A stretch of DNA of 64,000 bases from Anaerobacillus arseniciselenatis (GTDB lineage: Bacteria; Bacillota; Bacilli; Bacillales; Anaerobacillaceae), in assembly GCF_001865995.1 (NCBI RefSeq), contig NZ_MLQQ01000026.1, positions 1-64,000 on the forward strand. The letters run 5' to 3'. The position numbers and the translations under genes are program-made. Position 1 is the stretch's first letter; every line of letters starts with the position of its first letter. Under the pieces are notes generated by a model that saw only the letters and a list, made by a program, of their open reading frames with translations, made no database searches and was not told the DNA's origin. Shown piece by piece: positions 18,461 through 27,892 of the stretch.

Positions 18461-19504
18461 GTGAAACAACAAAACGAAACAAAGCTAAACGTATTACATT
18501 TCGGACTAGGACCAATAGGTTTAGAAATAATGCAAAAAACGAGCGAAGTTCACCAGCTCGATATCGTTGCTGCTGTTGATATTGACCCAAACAAAATTGG
18601 TAAAGACATAGGAGAATTAATTGGAACTGAGCAAAAAGGTGTGAAAGTTACCGCTGGACTAGAGCAAATACCTTCCTTACCCAATGATGTCCCAAAAGTT
18701 GCGATCCATGCGACTGGATCAAACTTAGAAAATGTATGGCCGCAAATAAAGCAATTACTTGATCACGGATATTCAGTTGTTTCAACTTGCGAAGAACTTT
18801 CATATCCTTGGCATCGCTATCCGCAATTAGCTAAAGAAATGAATATATATGCTGAGCAAAAAGGTTTAGCAGTGATTGGTACTGGTGTGAACCCTGGCTT
18901 TATTATGGATACGATGACATTATGTTTTACTTCTGTCGTTAACGAAGTGAATGATATTAAAGTGACGAGAAAAGTAGATGTTTCTAAAAGACGTGTTCCT
19001 CTTCAAAAGAAGGTTGGCGTGACGATGACAGAAGAGGCGTTTTATAATCTTGCGAAAGAAAATAAAATTGGTCACGTTGGCCTTGAAGAATCAGCTCGCT
19101 TAATTGCTTACGGTTTAGGAATCGAACTAACATCTGTAACGAACACTATCCATCCAACGATTGCTGACAGTGATATTGAGTTAGCTTTAGGAAGCCTACA
19201 AAAAGGTCAAGTGAGTGGCCAGCACCAAGTCGTTGAAGCGAAAACGACAGATGGTCGAACGATCACTTTAGAATTAATCATGTCCGTCGCAGTTACCCAG
19301 GAAGACCGTATCGAATTAATTGGGAATGAGCCCCTTGAATTAGTCGTTCCAAACGGTATTTTCGGTGATACAGCAACAGCGGCGATGGCCATTAATACTG
19401 CTAAGCTTATCGGAACAAGTCATTTTGTAGGCATTGTAACGATGGCTGATATTAAACTATCTAGAAATTTAAATTTGGCAGCTAGTAAACTGATAACGAC
19501 TTAA
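18461..19504 (+). CDS. Dihydrodipicolinate-reductase-like dehydrogenase (2,4-diaminopentanoate dehydrogenase type)
   Basis: A 347-residue NAD(P)-dependent oxidoreductase with an N-terminal Rossmann motif FGLGPIGLEIMQK and the GTGVNPGFIMDTM block near residue 140. This layout is typical of the diaminopentanoate dehydrogenase (Ord) group of DapB-fold enzymes in ornithine fermentation. I chose GTG 18461, preceded by AAGGAGAGG; an in-frame TTG at 18443 lies next to that site. No other ornithine-fermentation genes are present, so another amino or imino acid may be the substrate. Confidence 0.75.
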   Translation: MKQQNETKLNVLHFGLGPIGLEIMQKTSEVHQLDIVAAVDIDPNKIGKDIGELIGTEQKGVKVTAGLEQIPSLPNDVPKVAIHATGSNLENVWPQIKQLLDHGYSVVSTCEELSYPWHRYPQLAKEMNIYAEQKGLAVIGTGVNPGFIMDTMTLCFTSVVNEVNDIKVTRKVDVSKRRVPLQKKVGVTMTEEAFYNLAKENKIGHVGLEESARLIAYGLGIELTSVTNTIHPTIADSDIELALGSLQKGQVSGQHQVVEAKTTDGRTITLELIMSVAVTQEDRIELIGNEPLELVVPNGIFGDTATAAMAINTAKLIGTSHFVGIVTMADIKLSRNLNLAASKLITT

Positions 19505-19538
19505 AAGAGTTGGTTTGTTGGAAAGGTCAGCCTATTTC

Positions 19539-19715
19539 AAGGACATGAGAGACCTTATTTCTTAGATTTTTTGAGTTTTTACATTTTCAAGGACACCAGA
19601 GACCTTATTCCTATAAAATCAGCAGATTTTACTTAGTTTTTTGCCAAATAAGGTCCCTCAAGTCCGTTAAATCTTATAATGCCGTTTTTTAAGTGAAATA
19701 ACGGCTCTGGTGTCC
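19539..19715. repeat. Four-arm intergenic repeat (GGACA..AGAGACCTTATT family)
   Basis: Two direct copies (AAGGACATGAGAGACCTTAT at 19539, AAGGACACCAGAGACCTTAT at 19589) are followed by two inverted ones (AAATAAGGTCCCTCAAGTCC at 19646, then AATAACGG.CTCTGGTGTCC to 19715). Nested hairpins are possible. It lies in the 418-bp gap between two convergent genes. Nothing protein-like was seen there. Confidence 0.7.
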
Positions 19716-19830
19716 GCTTGGATCAGCATGTTAGTCAGAAGGCCCAGCACAGCGAGCGAAATCGATTGAATTTCCCATTCTTTAATAGTGGCAACAAGTT
19801 ATCATGAGAGTTATGTATAAGTAAATATAT

Positions 19831-19889
19831 AGACTGTCTCATAAGTATTATCACCACATAAGGTTATCGATACTTTTTTGAGACAGCCT
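19831..19889. terminator. Bidirectional hairpin between convergent genes
   Basis: AGACTGTCTCATAAGTA pairs imperfectly with TACTTTTTTGAGACAGCC. It sits 33 bp past the glutamate dehydrogenase stop and also terminates reading from the opposite side. Confidence 0.6.
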
Positions 19890-19922
19890 AAATTTAATAA
19901 TTTAATGTTTTAGTATAGTTAG

Positions 19923-21221
19923 TTAAACCCAGCCGCGGAAACGCGATGCTTCGGCCATTTTACGAACACCGACCATGTAAGCGGCTAAACGCATATCTAC
20001 TTTATGAGTTTGAGCAGTGTTGTAAACCTCATCAAACGAACTGACCATTTTTTTATGAAGCTTACTAGCAACTTCTTCTTCAGGCCAGTAATAACCTAAG
20101 TTATTTTGTACCCATTCAAAATACGATACAGTTACGCCACCAGAGCTTGCTAATACGTCAGGAACTAATAAAATGCCACGCTCTGTTAAGATTTTTGTAG
20201 CTTCAAGTGTTGTCGGTCCGTTCGCTGCTTCAACAACGACTTTCGCTTTAATATCATGAACATTATCAACCGTGATTTGGTTAGAGATTGCCGCAGGGAC
20301 AAGAATGTCACAAGGAAGCTCTAATAATTCTTGGTTTGTGATGGTATTTTTAAATAGCTTTGTGACAGTACCAAAAGAATCACGGCGATCAAGAAGATAC
20401 TCAATATCAAGACCTTCTTCTTTATAAAGCGCGCCATATGCATCAGAAATACCAATTACTATTGCACCAGCATCATGCATGAACTTTGCTAAGAAACTAC
20501 CGGCATTACCGAAGCCTTGAACCACGACTTTGGCACCTTTTAAATCAATATTTTTGCGTTTTGCTGCTTCTTCAATGCAGTGAACAACGCCACGAGCAGT
20601 TGCTGTTTCACGACCATGTGAACCACCGAGAACAAGTGGTTTACCTGTAATAAAACCAGGAGAGTCAAACTCGCGAATTCGGCTGTATTCATCCATCATC
20701 CAACCCATGATTTGTGAGTTTGTAAAAACATCAGGTGCTGGAATATCTTTTGTCGGTCCTACAAGTTGGCTAATTGCGCGAACATAACCACGACTTAACC
20801 GTTCAACTTCAGCAAAAGACATCTCGCGTGGATCACAAACGATACCACCTTTACCACCGCCATATGGAAGGTCAACGATTCCGCACTTTAAGCTCATCCA
20901 GATCGATAGCGCAGTAACTTCTTCGGCATTCACCTCCGGGTGGAAGCGAACGCCACCTTTCGTCGGTCCAACCGCATCACAATGTTGGGCACGGTATCCT
21001 GTAAAAACTTTGACGCTACCATCGTCCATTCGAACAGGAATTCTTACCGTTAACATTCTTAGTGGCTCTTTTAACAACTCGAACATTTCGTTAGAATAGC
21101 CAAGTTTAGTTAATGCTTCTTTTATGACAACTTGTGTAGAATCTAGTAAGCTTGCTTTACTTTCGTCGTTCATTTTTTTCTTTTCACTTGTAGTAGTTGC
21201 TGTTGCTGTCATTTTATCCAC
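19923..21221 (-). CDS. NAD-type glutamate dehydrogenase
   Basis: A 432-residue Glu/Leu/Phe/Val dehydrogenase that deaminates glutamate to 2-oxoglutarate and ammonia. The catalytic-lysine loop PYGGGKGGI (near residue 118) and the dinucleotide motif GFGNAGSFLAKF (near residue 230) are intact. Length fits the catabolic RocG/GudB type of Bacillus. It is encoded just downstream of a TAXI TRAP transporter on the same strand, with GlnKL-like regulators further up. This suggests uptake and oxidation of glutamate or a related amino acid as a unit. Confidence 0.95.
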   Translation of the reverse strand: MDKMTATATTTSEKKKMNDESKASLLDSTQVVIKEALTKLGYSNEMFELLKEPLRMLTVRIPVRMDDGSVKVFTGYRAQHCDAVGPTKGGVRFHPEVNAEEVTALSIWMSLKCGIVDLPYGGGKGGIVCDPREMSFAEVERLSRGYVRAISQLVGPTKDIPAPDVFTNSQIMGWMMDEYSRIREFDSPGFITGKPLVLGGSHGRETATARGVVHCIEEAAKRKNIDLKGAKVVVQGFGNAGSFLAKFMHDAGAIVIGISDAYGALYKEEGLDIEYLLDRRDSFGTVTKLFKNTITNQELLELPCDILVPAAISNQITVDNVHDIKAKVVVEAANGPTTLEATKILTERGILLVPDVLASSGGVTVSYFEWVQNNLGYYWPEEEVASKLHKKMVSSFDEVYNTAQTHKVDMRLAAYMVGVRKMAEASRFRGWV

Positions 21222-21386
21222 CTCTTATTAGAATTGAATTTTTGTTTAGACAATATATTAACTACATATTTTTCCGGTAAACAGTCTCCTGAGAGTCATG
21301 ATGATGTTATAAATTCCTTACTCACAGGGGAGTGGTTAATCTACGTAATGGTTTGGTTCCTTATGCTTTAAAATCTTTCAATTTAA

Positions 21387-23378
21387 TTAACTAGCATACT
21401 TAAGTTTTTCACCTTGTTTCTTTGATTTCATTATTTGTATTACGACTAACGTTCCGAGTAGTGCAACTCCAATTAAATCAAAGTAAATGTCAGGGTAGAT
21501 TAGCATTAATCCACCAACTCCACCTAGGATTCTCTCAATTACGTTCATTGGACGTAGTAAATATCCCATGACTCCAGATCCGATACCGATCATTCCGATT
21601 AAGGATGTTCCAATGACGAGTGTTCCTTGGACAAATGTCGTATCAATCAAGAATAATTCAGGTGAAAGTACGAATATATATGGAATTAAAAATGCCGCAA
21701 TTGCTAGTTTTGATGCAATAACTCCAGTTTTAATTGGTCGCCCTTTTGATACCCCGCAGGCGGCAAAGGCGGCAAGCGCAACAGGTGGCGTAATATCTGC
21801 GACAATCCCAAAGTAAAAAGCAAACATATGAGCAGATAACAGAACTGCCATCGTAATTTCAGGTGCTCCAGGTTCAGATAGTAATAAAATAATCGCTGGT
21901 GCAGCCATTGTTGATGTAATAATATAGTTGGCCGTTGTTGGTGACCCCATTCCAAGAACGATCGATGCAATCATTGTAAAGAACAATGTTAGTAATAGAA
22001 TTCCGTTTGATAAATCGATTAAACCGCTCGCAAATTTTAAGCCGAGTCCAGTTAAGGTGACAACTCCGACGATCATACCGGCAGCAGCAGTAGCAGCGGC
22101 AACCCCTAAAGCTGTACGTGCACCATTTTCAAGTGCTTGTAAAATATCTTTGATAGACATTCGTGTTTCTTTTCGAATTGCCCCTACTAAAACGACACTT
22201 AAAATCCCGAACAAGGCAGCGCGAATTGGTGAAAATCCAGCCATTAATAAACCGATAATCACAAAAAGCGGTGCTAACAAATAAATCTTTTTCAACACTT
22301 CTTTTTTATCAGGAAGTTCTTCCTTGGATAAACCTCGTAAGCCAATTCGTTTAGCTTCTAAATGAACCATAATATAAATTCCAGAAAAATAAAGAAGGGC
22401 TGGGACTAAGGCAGCTTTTGCGATATCCCAATAAGAAATTCCGGTAAACTCTGCCATTAAGAAGGCAGCAGCACCCATAATTGGTGGCATTAATTGTCCA
22501 CCGGTAGAAGAAGCGGCTTCAACCCCACCAGCAAACTCTTTACTGTAACCGGTTTTTCTCATCATCGGAATCGTAAAGGAACCAGAAGTAACAACATTTG
22601 CAACCGAACTTCCACTAATCGTTCCCTGTAGTGCACTTGAGAAAATTGCTACTTTTGCCGGACCACCTATTTGCCTTCCAGCAATTAAAAGAGCAAGATC
22701 ATTAAAGTATTGCCCAACTCCTGTTTTGACTAAAAACGATCCGAACAAAAGGAATAGGAAAATAAATGTTGCTGATACTCCAATTGGTGTTCCTAAAATT
22801 CCATCTAATGTATAGTACATATGACTAATTAAACGTTCAAGACTAACTCCTCGATGCTCTAAAAATCCTGGCATGTAATTTCCGTATAGCGCATAAAACA
22901 AAAATGTTGTAGCAATAATGACGATTGGCAAACCAACGACACGCCTTGCAGCCTCTAAAACGAGTAAAATTGCAAGTCCACCGACGATTAAATCATGAGT
23001 ATTGTACATTCCTGCTCGTTGAACAAGTTCACTGTATGCAATAGTCCAATACATACCTACATAGATACTCACTAAAACGAGAATACCGTCATATAAAGGT
23101 AAACTATTTTTCTTCGCTTTTTTAGTCATAGGATAAAGTAGAAAAATTAGCGCAAGAGCGAAAGTTAAATGGACAGAACGTTGAAGTTGTGATGCCAACT
23201 GTCCAAAAATAGCTGTATATAGTTGGAAACATGAAAATGAGATTGCTCCAATTGTCACAATCCATTTTAAAAATCCTGTAAATTGTCGAAACCGAGATTC
23301 TTTGTCATACTTTTTTAATAGTTCTTGTTGCTCTTGTTCCGAAATTTCTTCGTTTGTGTTTTGTTTGTTTTCTTGCAA
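21387..23378 (-). CDS. TRAP transporter fused permease (4TM-12TM, TAXI type)
   Basis: A 663-residue fusion of the DctQ- and DctM-like parts, as is usual for TAXI-type TRAP systems. The DctM-like domain shows GSSVANVVTSGSFTIPMM near residue 270 and SSTGGQLMPPIMGAAAF near residue 295. The true start is probably TTG 23378 after GGGAGGG; the longer reading to 23393 uses a TTG within that site. It works with the binding lipoprotein encoded upstream at 23578-24552. Glutamate or glutamine is a likely substrate from context. Confidence 0.92.
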   Translation of the reverse strand: MQENKQNTNEEISEQEQQELLKKYDKESRFRQFTGFLKWIVTIGAISFSCFQLYTAIFGQLASQLQRSVHLTFALALIFLLYPMTKKAKKNSLPLYDGILVLVSIYVGMYWTIAYSELVQRAGMYNTHDLIVGGLAILLVLEAARRVVGLPIVIIATTFLFYALYGNYMPGFLEHRGVSLERLISHMYYTLDGILGTPIGVSATFIFLFLLFGSFLVKTGVGQYFNDLALLIAGRQIGGPAKVAIFSSALQGTISGSSVANVVTSGSFTIPMMRKTGYSKEFAGGVEAASSTGGQLMPPIMGAAAFLMAEFTGISYWDIAKAALVPALLYFSGIYIMVHLEAKRIGLRGLSKEELPDKKEVLKKIYLLAPLFVIIGLLMAGFSPIRAALFGILSVVLVGAIRKETRMSIKDILQALENGARTALGVAAATAAAGMIVGVVTLTGLGLKFASGLIDLSNGILLLTLFFTMIASIVLGMGSPTTANYIITSTMAAPAIILLLSEPGAPEITMAVLLSAHMFAFYFGIVADITPPVALAAFAACGVSKGRPIKTGVIASKLAIAAFLIPYIFVLSPELFLIDTTFVQGTLVIGTSLIGMIGIGSGVMGYLLRPMNVIERILGGVGGLMLIYPDIYFDLIGVALLGTLVVIQIMKSKKQGEKLKYAS

Positions 23379-23420
23379 GTGAAGCCCTCCCAACTTGTGA
23401 CTTGAAGTACGTAAGTTTTT

Positions 23421-23522
23421 CTAATCACCAGTTTCTATCCACTAACCATCAGTTAGTAGTTAGAAACTGGTGGTTAGATGAATGAAATAGCCCGAGGTTC
23501 TAATACATGACCATCGGGCTAT
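23421..23522. other. Two hairpins between TAXI binding-protein and permease genes
   Basis: A 17-bp stem with one mismatch joins 23421-23437 to 23461-23477 (arm TAGAAACTGGTG). A second 9-bp stem joins ATAGCCCGA (23487) to TCGGGCTAT (23514). Lying in the transcript between the two genes, they could stabilise the upstream message or attenuate reading into the permease. Confidence 0.5.
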
Positions 23523-23577
23523 ACTTTTAAATCGAGTTCTTACTATCATTAATATTGTACGAAAAGATTATTTTAAA

Positions 23578-24552
23578 TTATTTTATACCTGCTTCTTCAA
23601 AGAATTTTAATGCGCCAGGGTGTAGGTCAATACTTAAACCTTCAAGAGCATTTTCTGGTGCAATACTAGTAGCACGTTGGTTAATCGCTACTAATTGATC
23701 CTTATTATCAAATAAAGCTTTTGTAGCTTCGTAAACGAAATCTTCTGGTAGGTCACTTGAAACAGCTAACATTGCTTTTACAGCTACAGTCGTTGTTTCA
23801 CCAACACCAGGATATGTGTCAGCAGGGATCGTATCTTCAACATAGAAAGGATACATTTCAATTAACTCAGCAATTTTATCAGCTTCGATGCTAAGAAGTT
23901 TAACCCCTCTAGTCGCCGAAAGTTCAGTAACAGCTGCTGTTGGAGCGCCAGCTGTTACGAATGCCGCATCTAACGCACCGTCTTGAATACTAGAAACTGA
24001 GTCTCCGAATGCTAAATGTTGAGAATCTAAATCGTCAAACGTTAAACCGAAAACTTCTAATACTTGGCGAGCGTTTGCTTCAACTCCACTTCCGGGAGCT
24101 CCTACAGAAACTCTTCTTCCTTCTAATTCAGAAACACTAGTAATGTCGCTATTTTCAGGTAATACGATTTGAACTGTTTCGTTATATAAAGTTGCCATTC
24201 CTTGTAAATTATTAACTTGACTACCGTCAAACATCAATTCGCCGTTATCTGCGTAATAAGCGATATCATTTTGTACGAATGCTAATTCAACTTCTTTTGA
24301 ACCTAGTAGGCGCATATTTTCAACAGATCCCCCAGTTGTCTGTGCGGTAGCGCTTACATTTGTATTATCACTAATAATTTGAGCAATTCCTCCACCAAGT
24401 GGATAATAAACTCCAGATGTTCCCCCAGTAGCAATAATTAATTGACTTGGTAAAGAAGAGTCCCCAGCTTCTCCACTACTTTCGCTACTACCACATGCAG
24501 CAAGTCCAATGACAAGTGCTAAGGCTAGCATTGCAAATAATAACTTTTTCAT
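23578..24552 (-). CDS. TAXI-family TRAP substrate-binding lipoprotein
   Basis: A 324-residue extracytoplasmic binding protein. The N-terminal signal ends in the lipobox GLAAC with the lipidated cysteine at residue 20. The mature start, LIIATGGTSGVYYPLGGGIAQI, is the hallmark of TAXI (TRAP-associated extracytoplasmic immunogenic) proteins. A structurally known TAXI protein of Thermus binds glutamate/glutamine. The neighbouring glutamate dehydrogenase and GlnKL-like pair make the same ligand likely here. Confidence 0.93.
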   Translation of the reverse strand: MKKLLFAMLALALVIGLAACGSSESSGEAGDSSLPSQLIIATGGTSGVYYPLGGGIAQIISDNTNVSATAQTTGGSVENMRLLGSKEVELAFVQNDIAYYADNGELMFDGSQVNNLQGMATLYNETVQIVLPENSDITSVSELEGRRVSVGAPGSGVEANARQVLEVFGLTFDDLDSQHLAFGDSVSSIQDGALDAAFVTAGAPTAAVTELSATRGVKLLSIEADKIAELIEMYPFYVEDTIPADTYPGVGETTTVAVKAMLAVSSDLPEDFVYEATKALFDNKDQLVAINQRATSIAPENALEGLSIDLHPGALKFFEEAGIK

Positions 24553-24627
24553 GTAAATATCCCCCTTATAATTTTCGTTTGAAAGTTCAAACTTCTTAAA
24601 CGATTATAAATATAAGGTAATAGGAAG

Positions 24628-24677
24628 TTACAGAAACCTACAGAAAAAAACAATACTTTTTTACAATATTGTTACAT
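24628..24677 (-). promoter_or_regulatory. TTACA half-sites upstream of the TAXI gene
   Basis: TTACAGAAAC and CTACAGAAAA stand as a direct 10-bp repeat (24628-24647), and TTACAATATTGTTAC follows at 24661. They share the TTACA half-site and the 10-bp half-site spacing of the palindromic array at 25133. They lie 75-125 bp upstream of the TAXI start, a suitable place for an activator. Confidence 0.4.
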
Positions 24678-24880
24678 CATTCTAAAATTAACCATTTTGA
24701 CAATGTTTTGAGTTGATTTGGAGTGGTTAGTTTGTTTGTTAGTTGGCTTGTTGGTTAGTTAAGTGGAAAGTTGGAAGGGTGGAAAGGGACCGAGGGAATG
24801 ATTTCACTAGTATTTTAAGGTTTTATTTACGTAGTAGATGGTGACGGTGTACAGCAATAAGGGTTTATATGAAAATAAAA

Positions 24881-25000
24881 GAGGGTGGGACAAAACAAAG
24901 TGTCAGACACCGCTAGACACCGAATATAGACATATGATAAATCTTTACGTCTATATTTAGTAGGATCCGCGTGGTGTCAAACACTTTTGTCCCACCCTCT
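24881..25000. repeat. 120-bp palindromic element (family B)
   Basis: The ends GAGGGTGGGAC and GTCCCACCCTC are perfect inverted repeats, followed inward by AAAACAAAGTGTCAGACACC and its inverse. Another inner arm, ATATAGAC, pairs with GTCTATAT. The whole folds as one long hairpin. A relative with different outer bases lies at 34983-35099. Confidence 0.75.
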
Positions 25001-25132
25001 TTAAGTATTTCTTTGGCAACACTAACGTAACCGTTAATTAAAAGAATATTGTACAATTTTTGGGGAAACGGCGACATGGAGTGTTACACAATATGGGAAG
25101 ACTGTGCACAAATGCGGATTGGTGCAGGGATA

Positions 25133-25505
25133 TTACAATTTATGTAAATTCCGCGTGTCAAAACGCCGATTGATGTACGTATTTTACAGTTTCTGTAAGA
25201 TTCTCTCTTCAAAACACGGATTGATGCAGAAATATTACAGTTTCTGTAAAATTCACGCATCAATACGCCGATTGATGCACAGATATTACAATTTATGTAA
25301 AATGCACGTATCAAAACGGCGATTGGCGCACGGATATTACAATTTATGTAAAGACTACGCAGCAAAACGTCGATTGATGTACAGATATTACAATTTATGT
25401 AAAATACACGTATCGAAACGGCGATTGGCGCACGGATATTACAGTATTTGTAAAACACGCGCATCAAAACCATTGATAAGCGAGTGTGAATTCCAGTATC
25501 TGTTA
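25133..25505. repeat. Tandem 51-bp array with TTACA-N5-TGTAA palindromes
   Basis: Seven perfect TTACA-N5-TGTAA dyads start at 25133, 25184, 25235, 25286, 25337, 25388 and 25439, exactly 51 bp apart. A degraded eighth (TTCCA-GTATC-TGTTA) lies at 25491. Spacers are less conserved but often carry a second dyad of GCATCAA-N8-TTGATGC type. The 51-bp step is close to five helix turns, so the dyads would face the same side. The array lies between the response-regulator stop and the TAXI promoter. Because 51 is a multiple of three, both strands are open for over 125 codons, but these look like side effects, not genes. Confidence 0.85.
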
Positions 25506-25542
25506 AACGCGCTCGTCTAAAGCATAGATAAACGAGTCAGTT

Positions 25543-26424
25543 TTACTTCATCCGCCCTTGAATTTCTACGTAAAACGCATACAAAAATTTACGAATATTA
25601 ATTCTCGGGTTACGCGTAGAGTTTTTTTCATCTAGTTCATTCATTTTTAAGCGTACTTCACTAAAATCAAAAAACTTTGATGAGTATAGTTCGAATTTAG
25701 GATTCATATAGTCAGTTAAGCCTAAAGAAGCTAGGTTTGTAAGTGCTTGATTAATCGCACGCCGAAGTCGTTGTTCAAAAGCTTTTATTGCTTTTTCACT
25801 CGTATCTAAGTTTTTTCTTTGTAGAGCTTGGACATATAAAGTTTTTAATGGAATATTTTCAAAGTGTTCTTCGCTATGTTTTAGTAGTTTCATTAAGTCC
25901 ATCACATCTAAACTTCCAGTTTCACCTAAAATTCCGAGGTCCGTTAAGATTTCACGCATAACCGCTTCCAAACTAGGTTTTGAATCTATAGATTGCTGTT
26001 CGGAAAAAGGAAACAGTGATAGACTTTCTTGGATTGTACGTAAAGACTTTTCCATTTTAATTTGTTCGATTACTTTATTAATGACAGATTTAACCTCAAT
26101 TTTATTAATTGGTTTATGAATAAAATATTCGACACCAACTTCATACGCTTTTCCGACCATATCTTTATTTTCGATTTGCGAAATCATAATGAATTTGCCA
26201 GAGAAATTCATTTCTTTTAATTGTTGCACGGTTTCAATACCATCTTGTCCAGGCATAAGTAAGTCGATAAGTACGACCGCCGGTTGCAATCTGATGATTT
26301 CTTTGACTGCTTCATGTGGTTGTTCATTATCACCGACTACTTCACCTAATAATTCGCTGTTAATGATGCGTGCTAAAATTTTTCGTGTAGAAATGTCATC
26401 ATCTAGTATGTAGTAGTTCAACAT
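25543..26424 (-). CDS. glnL: GlnL-like (YcbB-domain) response regulator
   Basis: A 293-residue response regulator. The receiver domain fills the first ~120 residues, with the acidic patch DDD at 8-10, phosphorylated D54 in LIDLLMPG and the conserved HKP. The C-terminal domain matches the YcbB type of B. subtilis GlnL rather than NarL or OmpR types. GlnL activates glutaminase and glutamine permease genes. It is encoded 6 bp after its kinase. The array of palindromes at 25133-25505 starts just past its stop, ahead of the TAXI transporter genes it may control. Confidence 0.85.
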   Translation of the reverse strand: MLNYYILDDDISTRKILARIINSELLGEVVGDNEQPHEAVKEIIRLQPAVVLIDLLMPGQDGIETVQQLKEMNFSGKFIMISQIENKDMVGKAYEVGVEYFIHKPINKIEVKSVINKVIEQIKMEKSLRTIQESLSLFPFSEQQSIDSKPSLEAVMREILTDLGILGETGSLDVMDLMKLLKHSEEHFENIPLKTLYVQALQRKNLDTSEKAIKAFEQRLRRAINQALTNLASLGLTDYMNPKFELYSSKFFDFSEVRLKMNELDEKNSTRNPRINIRKFLYAFYVEIQGRMK

Positions 26425-26430
26425 TAAACG

Positions 26431-27705
26431 TCACCCCTTTGCTTCAATCACTGATATTGGCAGAAGCATTGTAAAAGCTGTGCCCTTTTCGTCTGATGAC
26501 ACTTCGATCGTGCCACCTAATTCTTGAACCATCGACTTTACGTGTGATAAGCCGATTCCTGTAGAAGCTTGTCCACTGTCATCAAACTTCGTTGTATAAC
26601 CAGGTTCAAAGATCACTTCTCGTTCGTCTTCATCGATTCCAACTCCGTTATCAATGACCTCAATAATATGATGAGAGTCTACTATACGAGTATTAATTTT
26701 TATATGCCCTTCGCTTGAGAGCGCTTCGATCGCATTTGCGACAAGGTTATTAATAATTACTAATAGTGGGTAAACAGGTGCAACATTGAAGTTGCTTTGT
26801 TGGTTTGTTGAGAACTGAACCTCTTTTTGTAAAAACTGCCCGTATTTCTCGTTAGATTTAATACTTAAATCGATAATATCTGATAAACTAATCTTTTGTT
26901 TACGATCCTCATGCTGAATGACTTTTTCAAGTCCAGCTAAAATGCGCTGGTTGTCTTTTTTTACTTCGTGTAACTCTTGAGCGACGGTTAGAGCTAGTGT
27001 TGAAACTTCTTTTGGTAGTTCAGATGTTTTTAATTCTCTGTATAAATGATGCCCTTTGGCCGTAACACTTTCAATGTCATTAAGTGTTTTTCGTAAATAA
27101 AACCCTTCAATATAAAGTTCCGATAATATTTTTTGAATGTGTTCAAAACGTGTGTGCTGCTCTTCGTATACGGCATTTAATTTATTTGCTTGAAACATCG
27201 TATATAAACCGACGACAAAAATGCTTCGAATGATTGCTACAACTAAAATGAATAATGTTTTTTCAAAAGAGCTAGAAGCATAAGCGGGTGAAAAAGAAAA
27301 AATAATTATGATTTCTACAAAATTGGCAAAAGCATCACAAAAAGCTCCAAAAAGAACGAGTAGTAGTGGTTTTTCGTAAAACTTCTTCTCCATCATCCAT
27401 CCGAGCAGAAGTGCAAATGTAAAATAATAGCCGATGATCGGGCTATGTGTTTGTAATGAAGCGAAAAAAGAAAAGGAATCTAGCACAATATAATCAAGTC
27501 CGATACGAAAAATCGTCGTAAAAATTCCAGTGACAAGCCCTGTAATTCGATAGGGAACTTCTTTATAAAAAAGCAACAAAAAGAAGAAACCAGCACTCCC
27601 TAACCCGAAACGAAAAGAACTATCAAATGGATTGATTTTAAATTCTCCTAAGATCGCAGTGACAATGATAATGACTAATATTTTCGTAACGATACTTTTG
27701 TTCAC
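26431..27705 (-). CDS. glnK: GlnK-like membrane sensor histidine kinase
   Basis: A 424-residue kinase with about six N-terminal membrane helices (to about residue 175), a coiled region, and a C-terminal ATPase domain with the N box NNLVANAIEAL, the G1 motif EVIDNGVGIDEDE and the G2 motif STGIGLSHVKSMVQELGG. The architecture fits the DcuS/CitA-related GlnK (YcbA) group, which lacks an extracellular sensor domain. It is co-transcribed with the response regulator. Glutamine or glutamate sensing is inferred from family and context. Confidence 0.85.
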   Translation of the reverse strand: MNKSIVTKILVIIIVTAILGEFKINPFDSSFRFGLGSAGFFFLLLFYKEVPYRITGLVTGIFTTIFRIGLDYIVLDSFSFFASLQTHSPIIGYYFTFALLLGWMMEKKFYEKPLLLVLFGAFCDAFANFVEIIIIFSFSPAYASSSFEKTLFILVVAIIRSIFVVGLYTMFQANKLNAVYEEQHTRFEHIQKILSELYIEGFYLRKTLNDIESVTAKGHHLYRELKTSELPKEVSTLALTVAQELHEVKKDNQRILAGLEKVIQHEDRKQKISLSDIIDLSIKSNEKYGQFLQKEVQFSTNQQSNFNVAPVYPLLVIINNLVANAIEALSSEGHIKINTRIVDSHHIIEVIDNGVGIDEDEREVIFEPGYTTKFDDSGQASTGIGLSHVKSMVQELGGTIEVSSDEKGTAFTMLLPISVIEAKG

Positions 27706-27892
27706 AGGCGACTTCCTTTCTAACTTTCCTACTGCTATATAAAGCTTTTTATATCTATCATTATATCATGTAAAAATTATAGAATCGCTATGTTATGGGA
27801 AATTGGTAGTTGCTCTATTGAAGAAAGGTGCCATTTTTATAAATGTAGGTATATTATCTATGAAGGGTATTTTGTAATATTTTTACAGTTAA

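Noticed and set aside
25133..25505. The array as a CRISPR
   Set aside because: The conserved part is only 15 bp, spacers are related to each other rather than unique, and no cas genes are near.
25084..25520. Open frames of about 130 codons on both strands across the 51-bp array, encoding repeats such as YYNLCK
   Set aside because: They arise because 51 is a multiple of three and the repeat unit lacks stops. Neither frame has a convincing ribosome binding site, and the palindromes, not codon positions, are conserved.
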